A DNA stretch of 64,000 bases from Globodera rostochiensis (lineage: Eukaryota > Nematoda > Chromadorea > Rhabditida > Heteroderidae). Location: the NCBI GenBank assembly GCA_018350325.1, contig JAEVLN010000006.1, forward strand, positions 558,001-622,000. Direction: 5' to 3'. Positions 48,059-58,153 of this stretch are shown piece after piece (the first letter of the stretch is position 1; each line of letters starts with the position of its first letter). The position numbers were made by a program, and so were the translations under genes. A model generated the notes under the pieces. That model did no database searches and had not been told where the DNA came from. It saw only the letters and a program-made list of their open reading frames with translations.

Positions 48059-48652
48059 GAGAGGGGCAACAGAAGGGGGGGGGAGGAGGGGGGGGCATCA
48101 AAGGGGGGCATCAGGGGGAGGGGGGCATCAGTGGGGAAAGGGGACATCAGGGGGGAAGGGGGAGCATAGAGGGGGGGGGATCAGGGGGGGGGAGGGGAGG
48201 GGGGCATCAGAGGTGGGGTCATCAGTGGGAAGAAGGGGGGGCATTAGGGGGGGGGGGAGGGGGGCATCAGAGGTGGGGGCATCAGTGGGGAAAGGGGACA
48301 TCAGGGGGGAAGGGGGAGCATAGAGGGGGGGGGATCAGGGGGGGGGGAGGGGAGGGGGGCATCAGAGGTGGGGTCATCAGTGGGAAGAAGGGGGGGCATT
48401 AGGGGGGGGGGGGGAGGGGGGCATCAGAGGTGGGGGCATCAGTGGGGAAAGGGGACATCAGGGGGGAAGGGGGAGCATAGAGGGGGGGGGATCAGGGGGG
48501 GGAGGGGAGGGGGGCATCAGAGGTGGGGTCATCAGTGGGAAGAAGGGGGGGGCATTAGGGGGGGGGGGGGAGGGGGACATCAGAGGTGGGGTCATCAGTG
48601 GGAAGAAGGGGGGGGGGGGCATTAGGGGGGGCATTAGGGGGGAGGGCATCAG
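48059..48652 (+). repeat. G-rich minisatellite with CATCAG/CATTAG units
   Basis: Repeats of motifs such as GGGGCATCAGAGGTGGGGTC, ATCAGTGGGAAGAAGGGGGG and GGGGAAAGGGGACATCAGGG. They form a higher-order block of about 180 bp repeated about three times (compare 48118-48252, 48265-48403 and 48433-48560). G-run lengths vary while interrupting words are kept. Confidence 0.9.
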
Positions 48653-49671
48653 AGAGGTAAGGAATTGGCATTCAAATTAATGGTTAAACGATATTTTCGT
48701 TTTTTAATGTGCCGCGTGTCTGAGCAAAGCAATTCTTTTAAGAGACAAAATTCTGCAATTTTCATAATCTGCGCACTTTAATTTATTTTCTTTGATTTCC
48801 CATTCGATTAATTCGACTAATCCTTTCAAAGACATTCCATTTAATATTATTTTCACCCGCCCGCCCAATTCCCCAATTCTTTGCCAATACATCGCTTAAA
48901 TTAATTTGTCCTTTTTGCCTCATTTTATTCGTCTTGGGCGTACGCACACAAATAGCTGCTGAAAGGGGCGGAAGAGAATGCCCTGCGGGGAGTCTTCCAG
49001 AGCTTTACAACATTTCCCCCGAGGGGAAGGCAAAAAATAAATTTGTCGAAAAGGCGAATTGCCTGAGGGTGAACGACGAGGGGGGGGGATGTGCTGCTTC
49101 TGTTTATCTTCGCCCATTCTCTCTCCAATTTTTTTCCTTTTGCCTTTGTTCAGCTGCGGCAACAGCGCCTCCGGCGTGTCGACTCCCCCCCCCCCCAGCG
49201 CCCGAGGCAACTGCCCAGGCAATTTTCAAGGCTTTTCTCTCATTAGTCTCTCACTGTCTTCCCCCCAAGCGATTTCCTTTTCTTTTCTCTCTCTTTCACT
49301 CTTTCGCCTTTCTTCCAGCCGCTTTTCCATTCTTCCGCTGCTTCTTCTGCCCTTCCGACCGTCCACAAACGCTTTTCTGCCCTATTGCCAATTCTTCGCT
49401 AACATTCATTCATTTTATTGCATCCGGAGACCGGCAAGTGCCTAAAAAGTTCGATGGGCGAATCCATTCAGTCGCATATTTGGCAGTCATTCCGATGCCA
49501 CAAATGAAACATTTGGCCCAAGGGAACGAATTGATTGTTCTGTCCGTACAAAACATTCAATAATTGGCTTTGCTTTGATATCACCGCCCCCCCAACCAAA
49601 ACATTCCAATCGATCAGTTCACTTTGAACACTAATGGGACCTTTCGCTAACTTCCAGCAGTTTCTCCATAA

Positions 49672-49902
49672 ATGCGCCGTCTTTTCGGCCATTCCAAATC
49701 GCCGCCATCGTTGGGAGAGAAGGCCAAAGCGGGCAAAGAATCCGTCCCCAATGGCAAACAGCGGAAAAGCGTCGGCATTCACTTCTTGCGAAAGTCCCAA
49801 TCGACGCAGGAGCGGAAAAAGGGGGGCGATCAGCGAGATGGGAGCCTGGGAGGGCCCAGCCGGACATTTGACGATGCTGACGTGGCCAAGTGGGGCTTAT
49901 GA
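49672..49902 (+). CDS. Possible small basic protein or exon
   Basis: A 76-codon frame with ATG start: MRRLFGHSKSPPSLGEKAKA, then lysine/serine-rich, ending in an acidic patch (FDDADVAKWGL). Composition is coding-like, but there is no family match and the other strand is also open. It may be an exon of a larger gene or noncoding. Confidence 0.25.
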   Translation: MRRLFGHSKSPPSLGEKAKAGKESVPNGKQRKSVGIHFLRKSQSTQERKKGGDQRDGSLGGPSRTFDDADVAKWGL

Positions 49903-50197
49903 GGGCAGAGGGAATGTAATATTCAAAGCATTTTTTACCTTTTGGATTGGTTGGGATCGAATATTCGGAATTGGGACTCAGTTAGGAATATAAAGTCCGG
50001 AATTGACACTGGTCTCCGACATAGTGAATGCGCTCATTTGAACTGCTCCCCCTTCAGGTCCCAACATTCTACCGACTTTCTGAGCCCGACCAGCAATTTG
50101 ATGCTGACTACAAGTCACTCGGATTCGCATATTTTGCGCGATATGTCCGAACTTGCGGACGGGGATCTGGATCGGCAGCTGATGCAGACATGCACCG

Positions 50198-51176
50198 ATG
50201 TTAAGTACGTCAACCGAAGGCCGGGGAAGTTCACCGCCGTCGGTTGGTGAAGGGCAAATGCCCAAGCAATTCGTATAAATTTTAGTGGACGCCAATTTCC
50301 AACGCCAATGTCTCCAGGCGCATAATTACGTACGACAGGTGAGGTTAACAACCAGTCAATTAAGATTAATTTGTTCCATAATTAGGTGTACTCTTCACCG
50401 CCACTTTTGTGGTCCCAAGAGTTGGCCGGGTTGGCCAAGACGTGGGCGCTGAAGTTGGCAGACCGAGGCGCTGTGTTGTACCCAGAATTGCCCGGCATCG
50501 GAGAGAACATTTTCCTTTTGGCGGGCAAAAGCGGCGGGAGGAGCCCTTCGCCTTCGCCCCTTTCCCCCAATTGTGCCCCCTCCATCGGCGACCATCTCAC
50601 CACCGGCATTGAATTGGTGGCACTTTGGGCATCCGAAGCACAAAAAGTGGACTTTGAGAGGCCTCGGTGGACCAACGGTGGGTGGGACGGAGGGAATGGA
50701 ACCGAATGAATAGAATGGCACAGAAACTAAACATTTCACGCAAATGGTCTGGCGTTCGGCACTGGAGATGGGCGTGGCCCGGCATTGGAACACCGGCAAG
50801 GACTGCTTGTCCATCGGTATGCCATCGGAAGACAAAAGAAAATTGATTTTCGCCCACCAAATTCAGTAGCATTTTACCGTCCAGCCGGCAACTCCAACCT
50901 GCCAGGTGAATGACTGCCCTCTGGCCCCTCCCCCGCCTCTCCAATTGGCCCAACATCCCCCCAGGCGAATTCTCTGCCAACCTCCCTTCGGCAATCGAAG
51001 CGTCCGCCGAGGCCCTCCAAGCCGTGACCTTGGCCGCCCTAATTCAGGCATTGAACCGCAATGACCTCGGCGACGGCGGCTTCCGCAAGGGTCCGTTACC
51101 GCCCGTCGCGCGGCCTTTCGCCGGGCCCCCAAACACAACAAAAATTCTGAAGTCGTCCGCCGGCCCCAGCAACTGA
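50198..51176 (+). CDS. CAP-domain protein (GAPR-1/GLIPR2-like)
   Basis: CAP (SCP/TAPS) fold protein. A tiny first exon (50198-50204, ATGTTAA) splices to 50286-50338 (DANFQRQCLQAHNYVRQ), 50386-50677 (PPLLWSQELAGLAKTWALKL, PGIGENIFLLAG, GIELVALWASEAQKVDFERP), about 50724-50816 (HFTQMVWRSALEMGVARHW) and later exons (VAFYRPAGNSNLP, GEFSANLPSAIEASAEA). The HFTQMVW and GEN..Y.PAGN signatures are present. No signal peptide is seen and the order resembles GAPR-1, so it may be intracellular or Golgi-associated; secreted venom-allergen-like proteins of parasitic nematodes belong to the same superfamily but start with a signal peptide. The C-terminal extension after the CAP domain is unusual. Phases agree at all junctions I checked. 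Confidence 0.83.
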
Positions 51177-51551
51177 ACGATTAAAGCCGCCTCCGTCCCG
51201 TCATTGCATTTGCCATCGAATTCCTCAAATGCCAACAATTTTTGAATTGCTTTCACCGATTCGACCAATTTTCTTTGCGCATTGTTTTTTTGTTTAAAAA
51301 AATAAACATTTATTTATTTGTAGCGTTTGCCTTTGGTTTCTTTTTTTGCTTAGTCAGTGAGCCTTTCTGTGTTTAAATTCAAATGGGTCGATGAACCCTC
51401 GGGCGATGTTTCGTCCGTTCTTTGGGTCCTCAACAAAAGTCCTTCTGCCAACAAATCGTCTGCCGACGTTCCGCCAGAACAATGGCCAAGTCCCATCAAC
51501 GGGGAAATCCTGGCTGCCGCTGCCGGGGGAATCGATGTCGACGTCAGAGAA

Positions 51552-51675
51552 CCTTAAAGGAACAAAGATCATTCTCGGACTCAGTCGGACGAACTCCGGG
51601 CGTCTCGAGAGAGCCTTAAAGGAACAAAGATCATTCTCGGACTCAGTCGGACGAACTCCGGGCGTCTCGACTCGT
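51552..51675. repeat. 62-bp tandem duplication
   Basis: Two copies starting CCTTAAAGGAACAAAGATCA at 51552 and 51614, almost identical over 58 of 62 bases and differing only at the end (CGAGAGAG against CGACTCG). The length is not a multiple of three. It sits in the last exon of the GPCR gene. Confidence 0.93.
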
Positions 51676-54358
51676 TAACCGACAGCCTTCCCCCCCCACC
51701 CCACCCATTCTTTAGTTTTTCCTCGATTCCCCCCCCCCCCTCCAATAAACGCCGACCTTCCATTAGCGCCTCCGGCGATGCCCTCCTTAAATTGGCATCG
51801 TATTGGGCGCTGCTTTTGCAATTGGCGCATCGTTCCAACAGACTTTTGCCTTCCGAAATTTCGTTGCGTCTTCGCCGCTTTCCTCTCCGACGGCCGTTGG
51901 GGTCCAAACGCACAACAAAACGCTGCCAACATTTCATCCGCCCGTAGGCGGGAAGAAACACTCGGCGAAATTCCTTTGATGAATAATTAAGGATAATTAA
52001 TTGAATTAATGGACAAAAAACGATCGATCATGGCCCCCAACCAAAGGCAGCAAAATTCAGAATAAAAACAAAAAGTCTTAAAACAATCACTCCCAAATTA
52101 AATAATAAATTCACTGACATTACGAAACTGTGCGCTCATTGTGCAGTAAATGATAAAGGAAGTGCACGCGTTGCAAAGCGACAACAAATCCAAAATGTCG
52201 CCGACTCTGTTGTAAATGTTGTAGTGGAACTGAAAGGGCGAAGATCGATCAGTTGCTGATCTCAGTCTAAAAAAAAGCCCCTCAGGGGGGGGGGGTCCAA
52301 AAAAGTCCCTCGGGGGGGGGGGGGGTCCAAAAAAGCCCCTCAAGGGGGGGGGGGGGGCTACCTCCTCCGAGAACATTCCGTTGAGCACAGCCATCACTCC
52401 CTGAGGCAATTCCGTTATCAGAAACACACAAACAATCGCCAGCAACATTCGCGTCGTCCGGTCCGTCCGAGAGCCTCCGCCACTACCGCTCTTAGGCCGT
52501 CTGGATGAATTAAAGTTTATTTTCCATTTTCAATTCATAAGTTTTGCAAGTGTTTAAAAATGTATTCTTTCAAATTTCGTTTTGTCATATTCGTGCCATG
52601 CACTTGCCCACCACCTGCTGGTTGTTCCGCCGCTGTTGGAGAGGAAGGCACCAACCGGCGAGTTGGCCGTCGGAACCGGCGAAGGCGTTGCGATTGTTAG
52701 TGCGGGCGCCCTTCCGTTTCCGCAATTGGCGGTGAGGAGGCGGCTGTGGGCGACGGGGCAATGCGCCGTCGGCGGAAGGGGAAAAGCGCCCGGGGGGTTG
52801 GTGTTTGAGCTGTGGCGGTTTTGGCGTGACACGACGGAGATGGAAGAAAGTGCCGAGGGCGACGGGGAGGAGCCGCGCTGATGCCGTTGCTTTTGGATGT
52901 GAGACGCACGCTCGTGCTGATCCAGATGGGTTGAGAAGACGAACACAGCTGAGGGGGGGGGGGGGACATTGACGAGCAGTACAGAGGGAGGACATAACTA
53001 ATGTCTCCCAATTACTTTGACTTACCAGTGGCGTTGGAGCTCGTGTCGGGTTGAATTTGCTGGGAGGATTGGGCCTCAACAGTTACAGCGGCAGCTGCGC
53101 CCCTTCCGGCCAAAAACAGCCGTTGCCGGTTGTCACGGACCTCCCTGAGAATGCGCATTAGCAAAGAGACAAGCAAAGTGAGCAGAAGGCAAGGGAACAG
53201 CTTGAACACGGCGCCGGTAATCCAAAAGGCCAGACGGAAGACGAGGCAATCGGCCCGAAGGGGAAAATTCGAAGAAATATTAAAAGGAAAAATCCGCCGA
53301 TTTCTCTCTCACCTCGAGGGCAACATCGGCCACTCCGGGCACATAAGCAGTGTCATTTCTTGGTTGTGAAGGTCATTTTTAGAGGAGGACAATTGTTTTT
53401 GGGCTGTACTTGAACTGTTCGGCCACCAGATCCCCGCAGGTCATATCCAAAGTTTGTTCGGAGATTTTGTACGTTAGAAAATTGGGACCATTCATCAGAG
53501 ACACAAAAACGACGACGGAGGCGATGGCAATGTACGAATGTTGGAGGCCAATCTGAGGGAAAACAAAACATTTTATCCACCGATCGGCGGGCATTCATTA
53601 GAATCACAACGTAACGATGGCACCTGAACTCCGCCGGACTTTCCACGACGGCGGAGCGTAATGTAACGGATCAGAGCCAACATAACGGACAACCAAATGG
53701 AGGAAGAATGTCCGACCAGGGAAAGGTGGGCATGCGAGATTAGAAACACGCACCAGCCGTAGGACCAATTTCTGTAGGAATTTTGCCAAGTCAGCGGAAA
53801 GTGTTTTCGGACTCAGACTTTGGCACGCAATTGTTGAAGGCAACGAAAGTGTAGTGGGTTGTGTAGACCATATTGGAGGACAGAACCTGAACAAAACTAA
53901 GCATAATTAGAAGAACGCAACAAAACCCTAAAAAATCGCCCTTTTTTGCTAACTTACCACTGTGTCGCAGCAGGCCATCGCGCAGAGAATGAGGTTGACC
54001 GGACTTCGCATTTTCTTCCTTTAGAGGGAAAAGCTCGACGAATGTCCCGCAGGGCACAGCTGCTGACTGACCTGGTCAACACGACGATGTTGCACACGTT
54101 GCAGAGGGTGCCGACGGCACAAAGAACGATGGACAGATACTGAGAGGGAAGTGAGGGAATGGCGTCCATTTGTTGCGGGGGGGGGAGGGGACTGACCGTG
54201 TGGATGGGTTGGTAGAACTCCTGGAAATGTTGGAAATGTACACTTTAACCTTCCCTAAGAGTGATAATGCTCACTTTGATGGTCTTCAGGAGTTCGTAGA
54301 ACGGACTTTGGTCGGGCAATTGGAATACGTCGGTGGAACATTGGTGAAGGGGGTCCAT
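51581..54358 (-). CDS. Neuropeptide GPCR, DMSR (dromyosuppressin receptor-like) type
   Basis: Rhodopsin-family receptor, probably for FMRFamide-like peptides. Exons begin 54275-54358 (MDPLHQCSTDVFQLPDQSPF) and 54197-54220. TM1: YLSIVLCAVGTLCNVCNIVV. TM2: KKMRSPVNLILCAMACCDTV. TM3: WCVFLISHAHLSLVGHSSSI with WLSVMLALIRYITLRR. TM4: SYIAIASVVVFVSLMNGPNF. TM5: WITGAVFKLFPCLLLTLLVS with RILREVRDNRQRLFL. TM6: MLLAIVCVFLITELPQGVMA. TM7: DILDLLSLCNACTSFIIYCT with MSAQFRN. The final exon (51581-51973) begins EFRRVFLPAYGRMKCWQRF, a standard helix-8 region, and then a basic tail. HSSSIW, ITELPQG and FIIYC-MS-QFR are DMSR-like. The tail is changed by the 62-bp duplication. Some loop exon ends are approximate. 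Confidence 0.85.
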
Positions 54359-57300
54359 ACATAAGCAAATGGCGTAATTAGTGGGGGAGAGATCTACAAT
54401 TGGGGGGGGGGGGCTCAAAAGTTCAAAGTATAGGTTAAGAAGCAAAGATTTGAAATTGATTTCGGGGGGGGGGCAATGCTCGGGAAGAAATCCTCAAAAA
54501 GAATTTTGTATTCATTTGGTCTCGGACTTTGCTTGCACTTCGGAATCTCAAAAATCACAGAATTTTCTGAGAGTCCAAACAATGAATGAGTGAGTCCTCC
54601 ACATTCAATGCCCGGGAGAGCAATTTTTTCATTAAGCTTGAAATCCGAACCACTGGGATGCGGGGAGCTTAGAGGAGGGAAGGGCGGGCGGGAGGGGGAG
54701 AGGGAGGGGGGGGGGGGGAGTTCAATTTCAGTCTCCGGGGGAGGGGGGCGCAAGAACATGACGGGAATGAGCAACAACTTCCATTCGGTTGGCCAATTCT
54801 CTCTCTCCATTTTTAGTCCAATCGAAGTTGAAACTTACCATTTTCTCCAAATTTCTCATCCCCTGCGGGGATAGGGAGGGGGAGGGGGCGTTGCCGTCAT
54901 TGGGTAAAGGGTGAGAATGTCCAGTGACATTAAAGAGTATGTTATCGTTCCATAACTAATATAACAGCTTCGCTTTGTTTCGGTGCCAATCGGAAAGAGC
55001 CTCTGACAGATGGGCAAAAGGGGGGGGGGGGAGAATTGGGGGGGGGGGGGGTGGACGGACCGAAGGGGAAAGAACTAATCATTCATTCAGGCGGAACACT
55101 TCCAATTGTCACTTTCCCCCATCGGCGGAGTCGGCACAACGCCCCGGAAAATGACTCTTCCATCGCCCTATTTGTTGGGCATTTCCGTCGTAGCTTATTC
55201 CTTTCCGTCCGTTTCGGAACGGATTCGGAGGAGGGGGGGGGCATGAAGCATCTGCTGCTGTTGGCACATAGTGAAATGGTGGCACATCGTAAAATTTTGT
55301 GGCAAAATGGAGATGGATGGATAGTCGGTTGATGGGAATTTGAGCAAAACGAGTAAAAAGAGATGTTTTTCGTCTTTGTCCCGGTGAATAACATTGGGGG
55401 GGGGGGGCTTCCGATGCGTGTGAATTTTTGAGGAGAGACTCGGCGAGAGGGGGGGGGGGGGAAGGGGGGTGGGTGGGAAAGGGGGGGGGAAGGGGGGTGG
55501 GAAAGGGGGGGGAAAGGGGGGGGGAAGGGGGGGGGTTGTTGGTCTGTTGTCATTTTGACACTTCATTTGTCAATTGTGGGGAAGGAATGACTAATTGTGG
55601 GGAATACGAAATGTTCAGCAAAAAACGCATCAATCTTAAAGTAAGAACATTGTTTTTGTTGACCATTTTACGGAGAACAAATGAACGGAAATGGGCGAAG
55701 GGTTGGGGAGGGGGCGGGCGAATGAATTAGCTGAGTCAGCCGCCCCCCCCCGCCCAACTTTTGTTGGTGCAGCTGAAGCCCCCCCCCATAAATTTGCTTT
55801 GTTTATCGTTCAGCTTTGTTCTGTTTTCTTCTTCTTCTTCTCTGATTAAACTCATCAACTAACCCCTCTTTATGCAAAATATTTCAAATATTTCGTATGC
55901 CTTCGTCTGTTGATTTGGAAAGGACGGAGGGGCGAAAGAGGGGGGGGGGGGGGGGGGGGAGATGATTGGTGAAGCAAAATGCTCGGGGGGAGGGAGTGGG
56001 GCGCCTTTACTCATCGAATATTCCCTCAGAAGGAAATTGGACGCGAGAAAAGACAAATGACAGCGCCCGGGGGGATGGAAGAATAAAGGGGTTGATGGGA
56101 GTGAGAAAGGTAGGGGAGGAGGCTGTCTCGGATTACTATCACTTTCCTTATTTGGTACTCACTTTTGGCATCCGCCGGAATCATCCGACCCCAACGGCAC
56201 TCTCTGCAAAAGGTATAAGCCAGTGGCCCATTAACTGATTCAAAAGACGGAAGAATAATGGACAAAGTGCCATCGAGCGAGCTTACAGAAAAGACGAAGC
56301 AGTGCCTGAGGGGACGGGAGCCCCCCCCCCCCGCATTATGCAAATTTATGTACCCCGGAGGTCAGCCCCTTCTTATTGGTGATGACGCCGGAAAAAGCTT
56401 TGCATTGCCGCGGGGGGGGGAGGCTAAAGCGTTCATTTTGCTTCGTTTATCACAAAAAGGACTTGAGGCAGGAGGGATTGTTGTTGTTGCAGTTCGGGGA
56501 ACAACAAGTGAACAAATGTGCCGGGTGAATCCTTTGAGTCTTTTGAGCGGAGACTAAAAAAGGAACGGAGGGGGGGGGGGGGGGGGGGAGAGAATGGGGC
56601 GAAATTGAATAAATGAAAGAATCCGCCCGCAAGTGACTTCATTTGGCAAAGGGAGGAAAAATGACGAAGGAAAATGCCTATGGCCAACAGGAGTTTCTTT
56701 TGTATACACAAGACTAAATTGCCATAAAAAGGGATACATTTGGAAATAATTGCAAATTGTTCAATTACCGAATTCCAAAACTTTGTTTTTAAAGTCGATC
56801 CGTTTAATATTTTCAAGAGCATTTGTAAGGGAATGTACTGCAGAAGAAGGGGGGAGGGGGACAATCAAAGGGGAGGGGGCGGGGGTCGGAGGGCGATCGG
56901 CGGGGGGGGGGGGGGGTAAAGCTTTTCCCTTCTTCGCGCACCCCCCCCCCCTCTCCCCTCTGGGTTTCGTCCTTCCCAGGCCAAATGTTTTCATGCCATG
57001 CCGTTCGTTCCCATGTTCGTTTTTTTTTGCCTTTCAGCCCAAACCGCAAAACAACGACGGAAAGAGCCATCCGAGAGAAGTGAAGGACGCAATTTCCAAA
57101 GGAATGCAAATTGGCCGGTGAGGACCGACGAAGGCGGTGGTGTTGGGTGGAGGGGGGGAGGGGAGGGGAGGGGAGGGGGAGGGGGGGGGGGAGGGGGCGG
57201 GGAGAGGGGAGCGGGGGCCGATGAGAGGGGTGGGGGGGGGATCGGGGAGGGGAGGGGAGGGGAGGGGGAGGGGGCGGGGAGAGGGGAGCGGGGGCCGATG

Positions 57301-58153
57301 AGAGGGGTGGGGGGGGGAGCAGGCGGGTGCATTAGCACGTAAAGAACGTAGACGCAGCAGCGGTTTGTTCTTCAAGTGAAAGGGACGAACCAAAGTTTGG
57401 GGGGGGGGGGAAGGGAGCCGCCAAGAGGAGGGAAAGCAATAATGTTGGAGGCTAATTGTCAATCACTCAATTCTTCTCCCCCAGGGGAATTTACATTAAT
57501 TTACTCTGCCAGGCGACTTCATTTCATTGTTCATACGTTGCATTATCCACTGAATGATTTGTTTTGAGGGGGCCATTTAAAATGAAAACAACGAATAAGT
57601 CTGTGGTGGAGGGACATTGGCATTGCTTTGTGTAAGGATTGGATGGATTTGGCACTTTGGCGGAGTGTTTGGCACAACAAAAACAAATAGTGGATAATTG
57701 GTGGACAAATGGAAGGGAGGGGAATCCCCGGAAGGCCCAATATGGGCGGGCGGGCGGACACTCCTCCAACCAACAGCAACAATTCCCAAAATAGCGCATT
57801 CGCGCCTCCGCTTTCTCATCAATCCATCATCCGCTGCGGGGCACAAACACCGAGCGTAGTTGAAGCTAAGAAGCGAGGAGGGGGGTGGGGCGGCAGAATG
57901 TCTCAACTCGCAAAGACCCCTCGAGGGAGAAACCCAACGGTCAGCATAGTTCATTGGAACACAGTTTTTTGATATTAGTTTGGCAGAACATTGAAAATAT
58001 ATTTCTTTTTATTTGGGATTTTTTAGAACACAACACCAATCAATACACCATCAAAAATATATTTAAACACATTTAGAATCAGTGAAATGAAATCAGGTGA
58101 GACCGATGATCAAAAACAAGCACCAACTTGAAGGAATAATGGCCATTGACTGA
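54359..58153. other. Intergenic, rich in G-runs, no firm gene
   Basis: 3.8 kb with G-runs at 54400, 54465, 54710, 55022-55048, 55395, 55450-55535, 55943, 56570, 56900 and others. A minus-strand 39-nt block at about 56177-56215 has good splice signals on both sides and could be a 5' exon of the GPCR. Otherwise nothing supported. Confidence 0.4.
57152..57320 (+). repeat. Duplicated G/A-rich block
   Basis: Two near-copies of a block of about 85-90 bp made of GGGGA runs followed by GCGGGGAGAGGGGAGCGGGG and CCGATGAGAGGGGTGGGGGG. They lie next to each other. Confidence 0.85.

Larger units (their letters stand above)
47392..50197. other. Intergenic, G-rich arrays, no firm gene
   Basis: Contains G-run clusters at 47513-47657 and 47750-47763, the array at 48059-48652, pyrimidine-rich sequence at 49100-49400, and one possible small frame at 49672. 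No other supported gene. Confidence 0.45.

Noticed and set aside
48059..48652. CRISPR-like regular repeat
   Set aside because: Eukaryotic context; units are G-run minisatellite words of varying length with no unique spacers.
54415..54810. Minus-strand 131-codon frame upstream of the GPCR
   Set aside because: Largely G/C-run translation; no transmembrane or signal features in keeping with the receptor N terminus, although it may be 5' UTR.
56026..56343. Minus-strand frame with CRECRWGRMIPADAK
   Set aside because: A splice-bounded 39-nt block exists, but one short block cannot be assigned to a gene.
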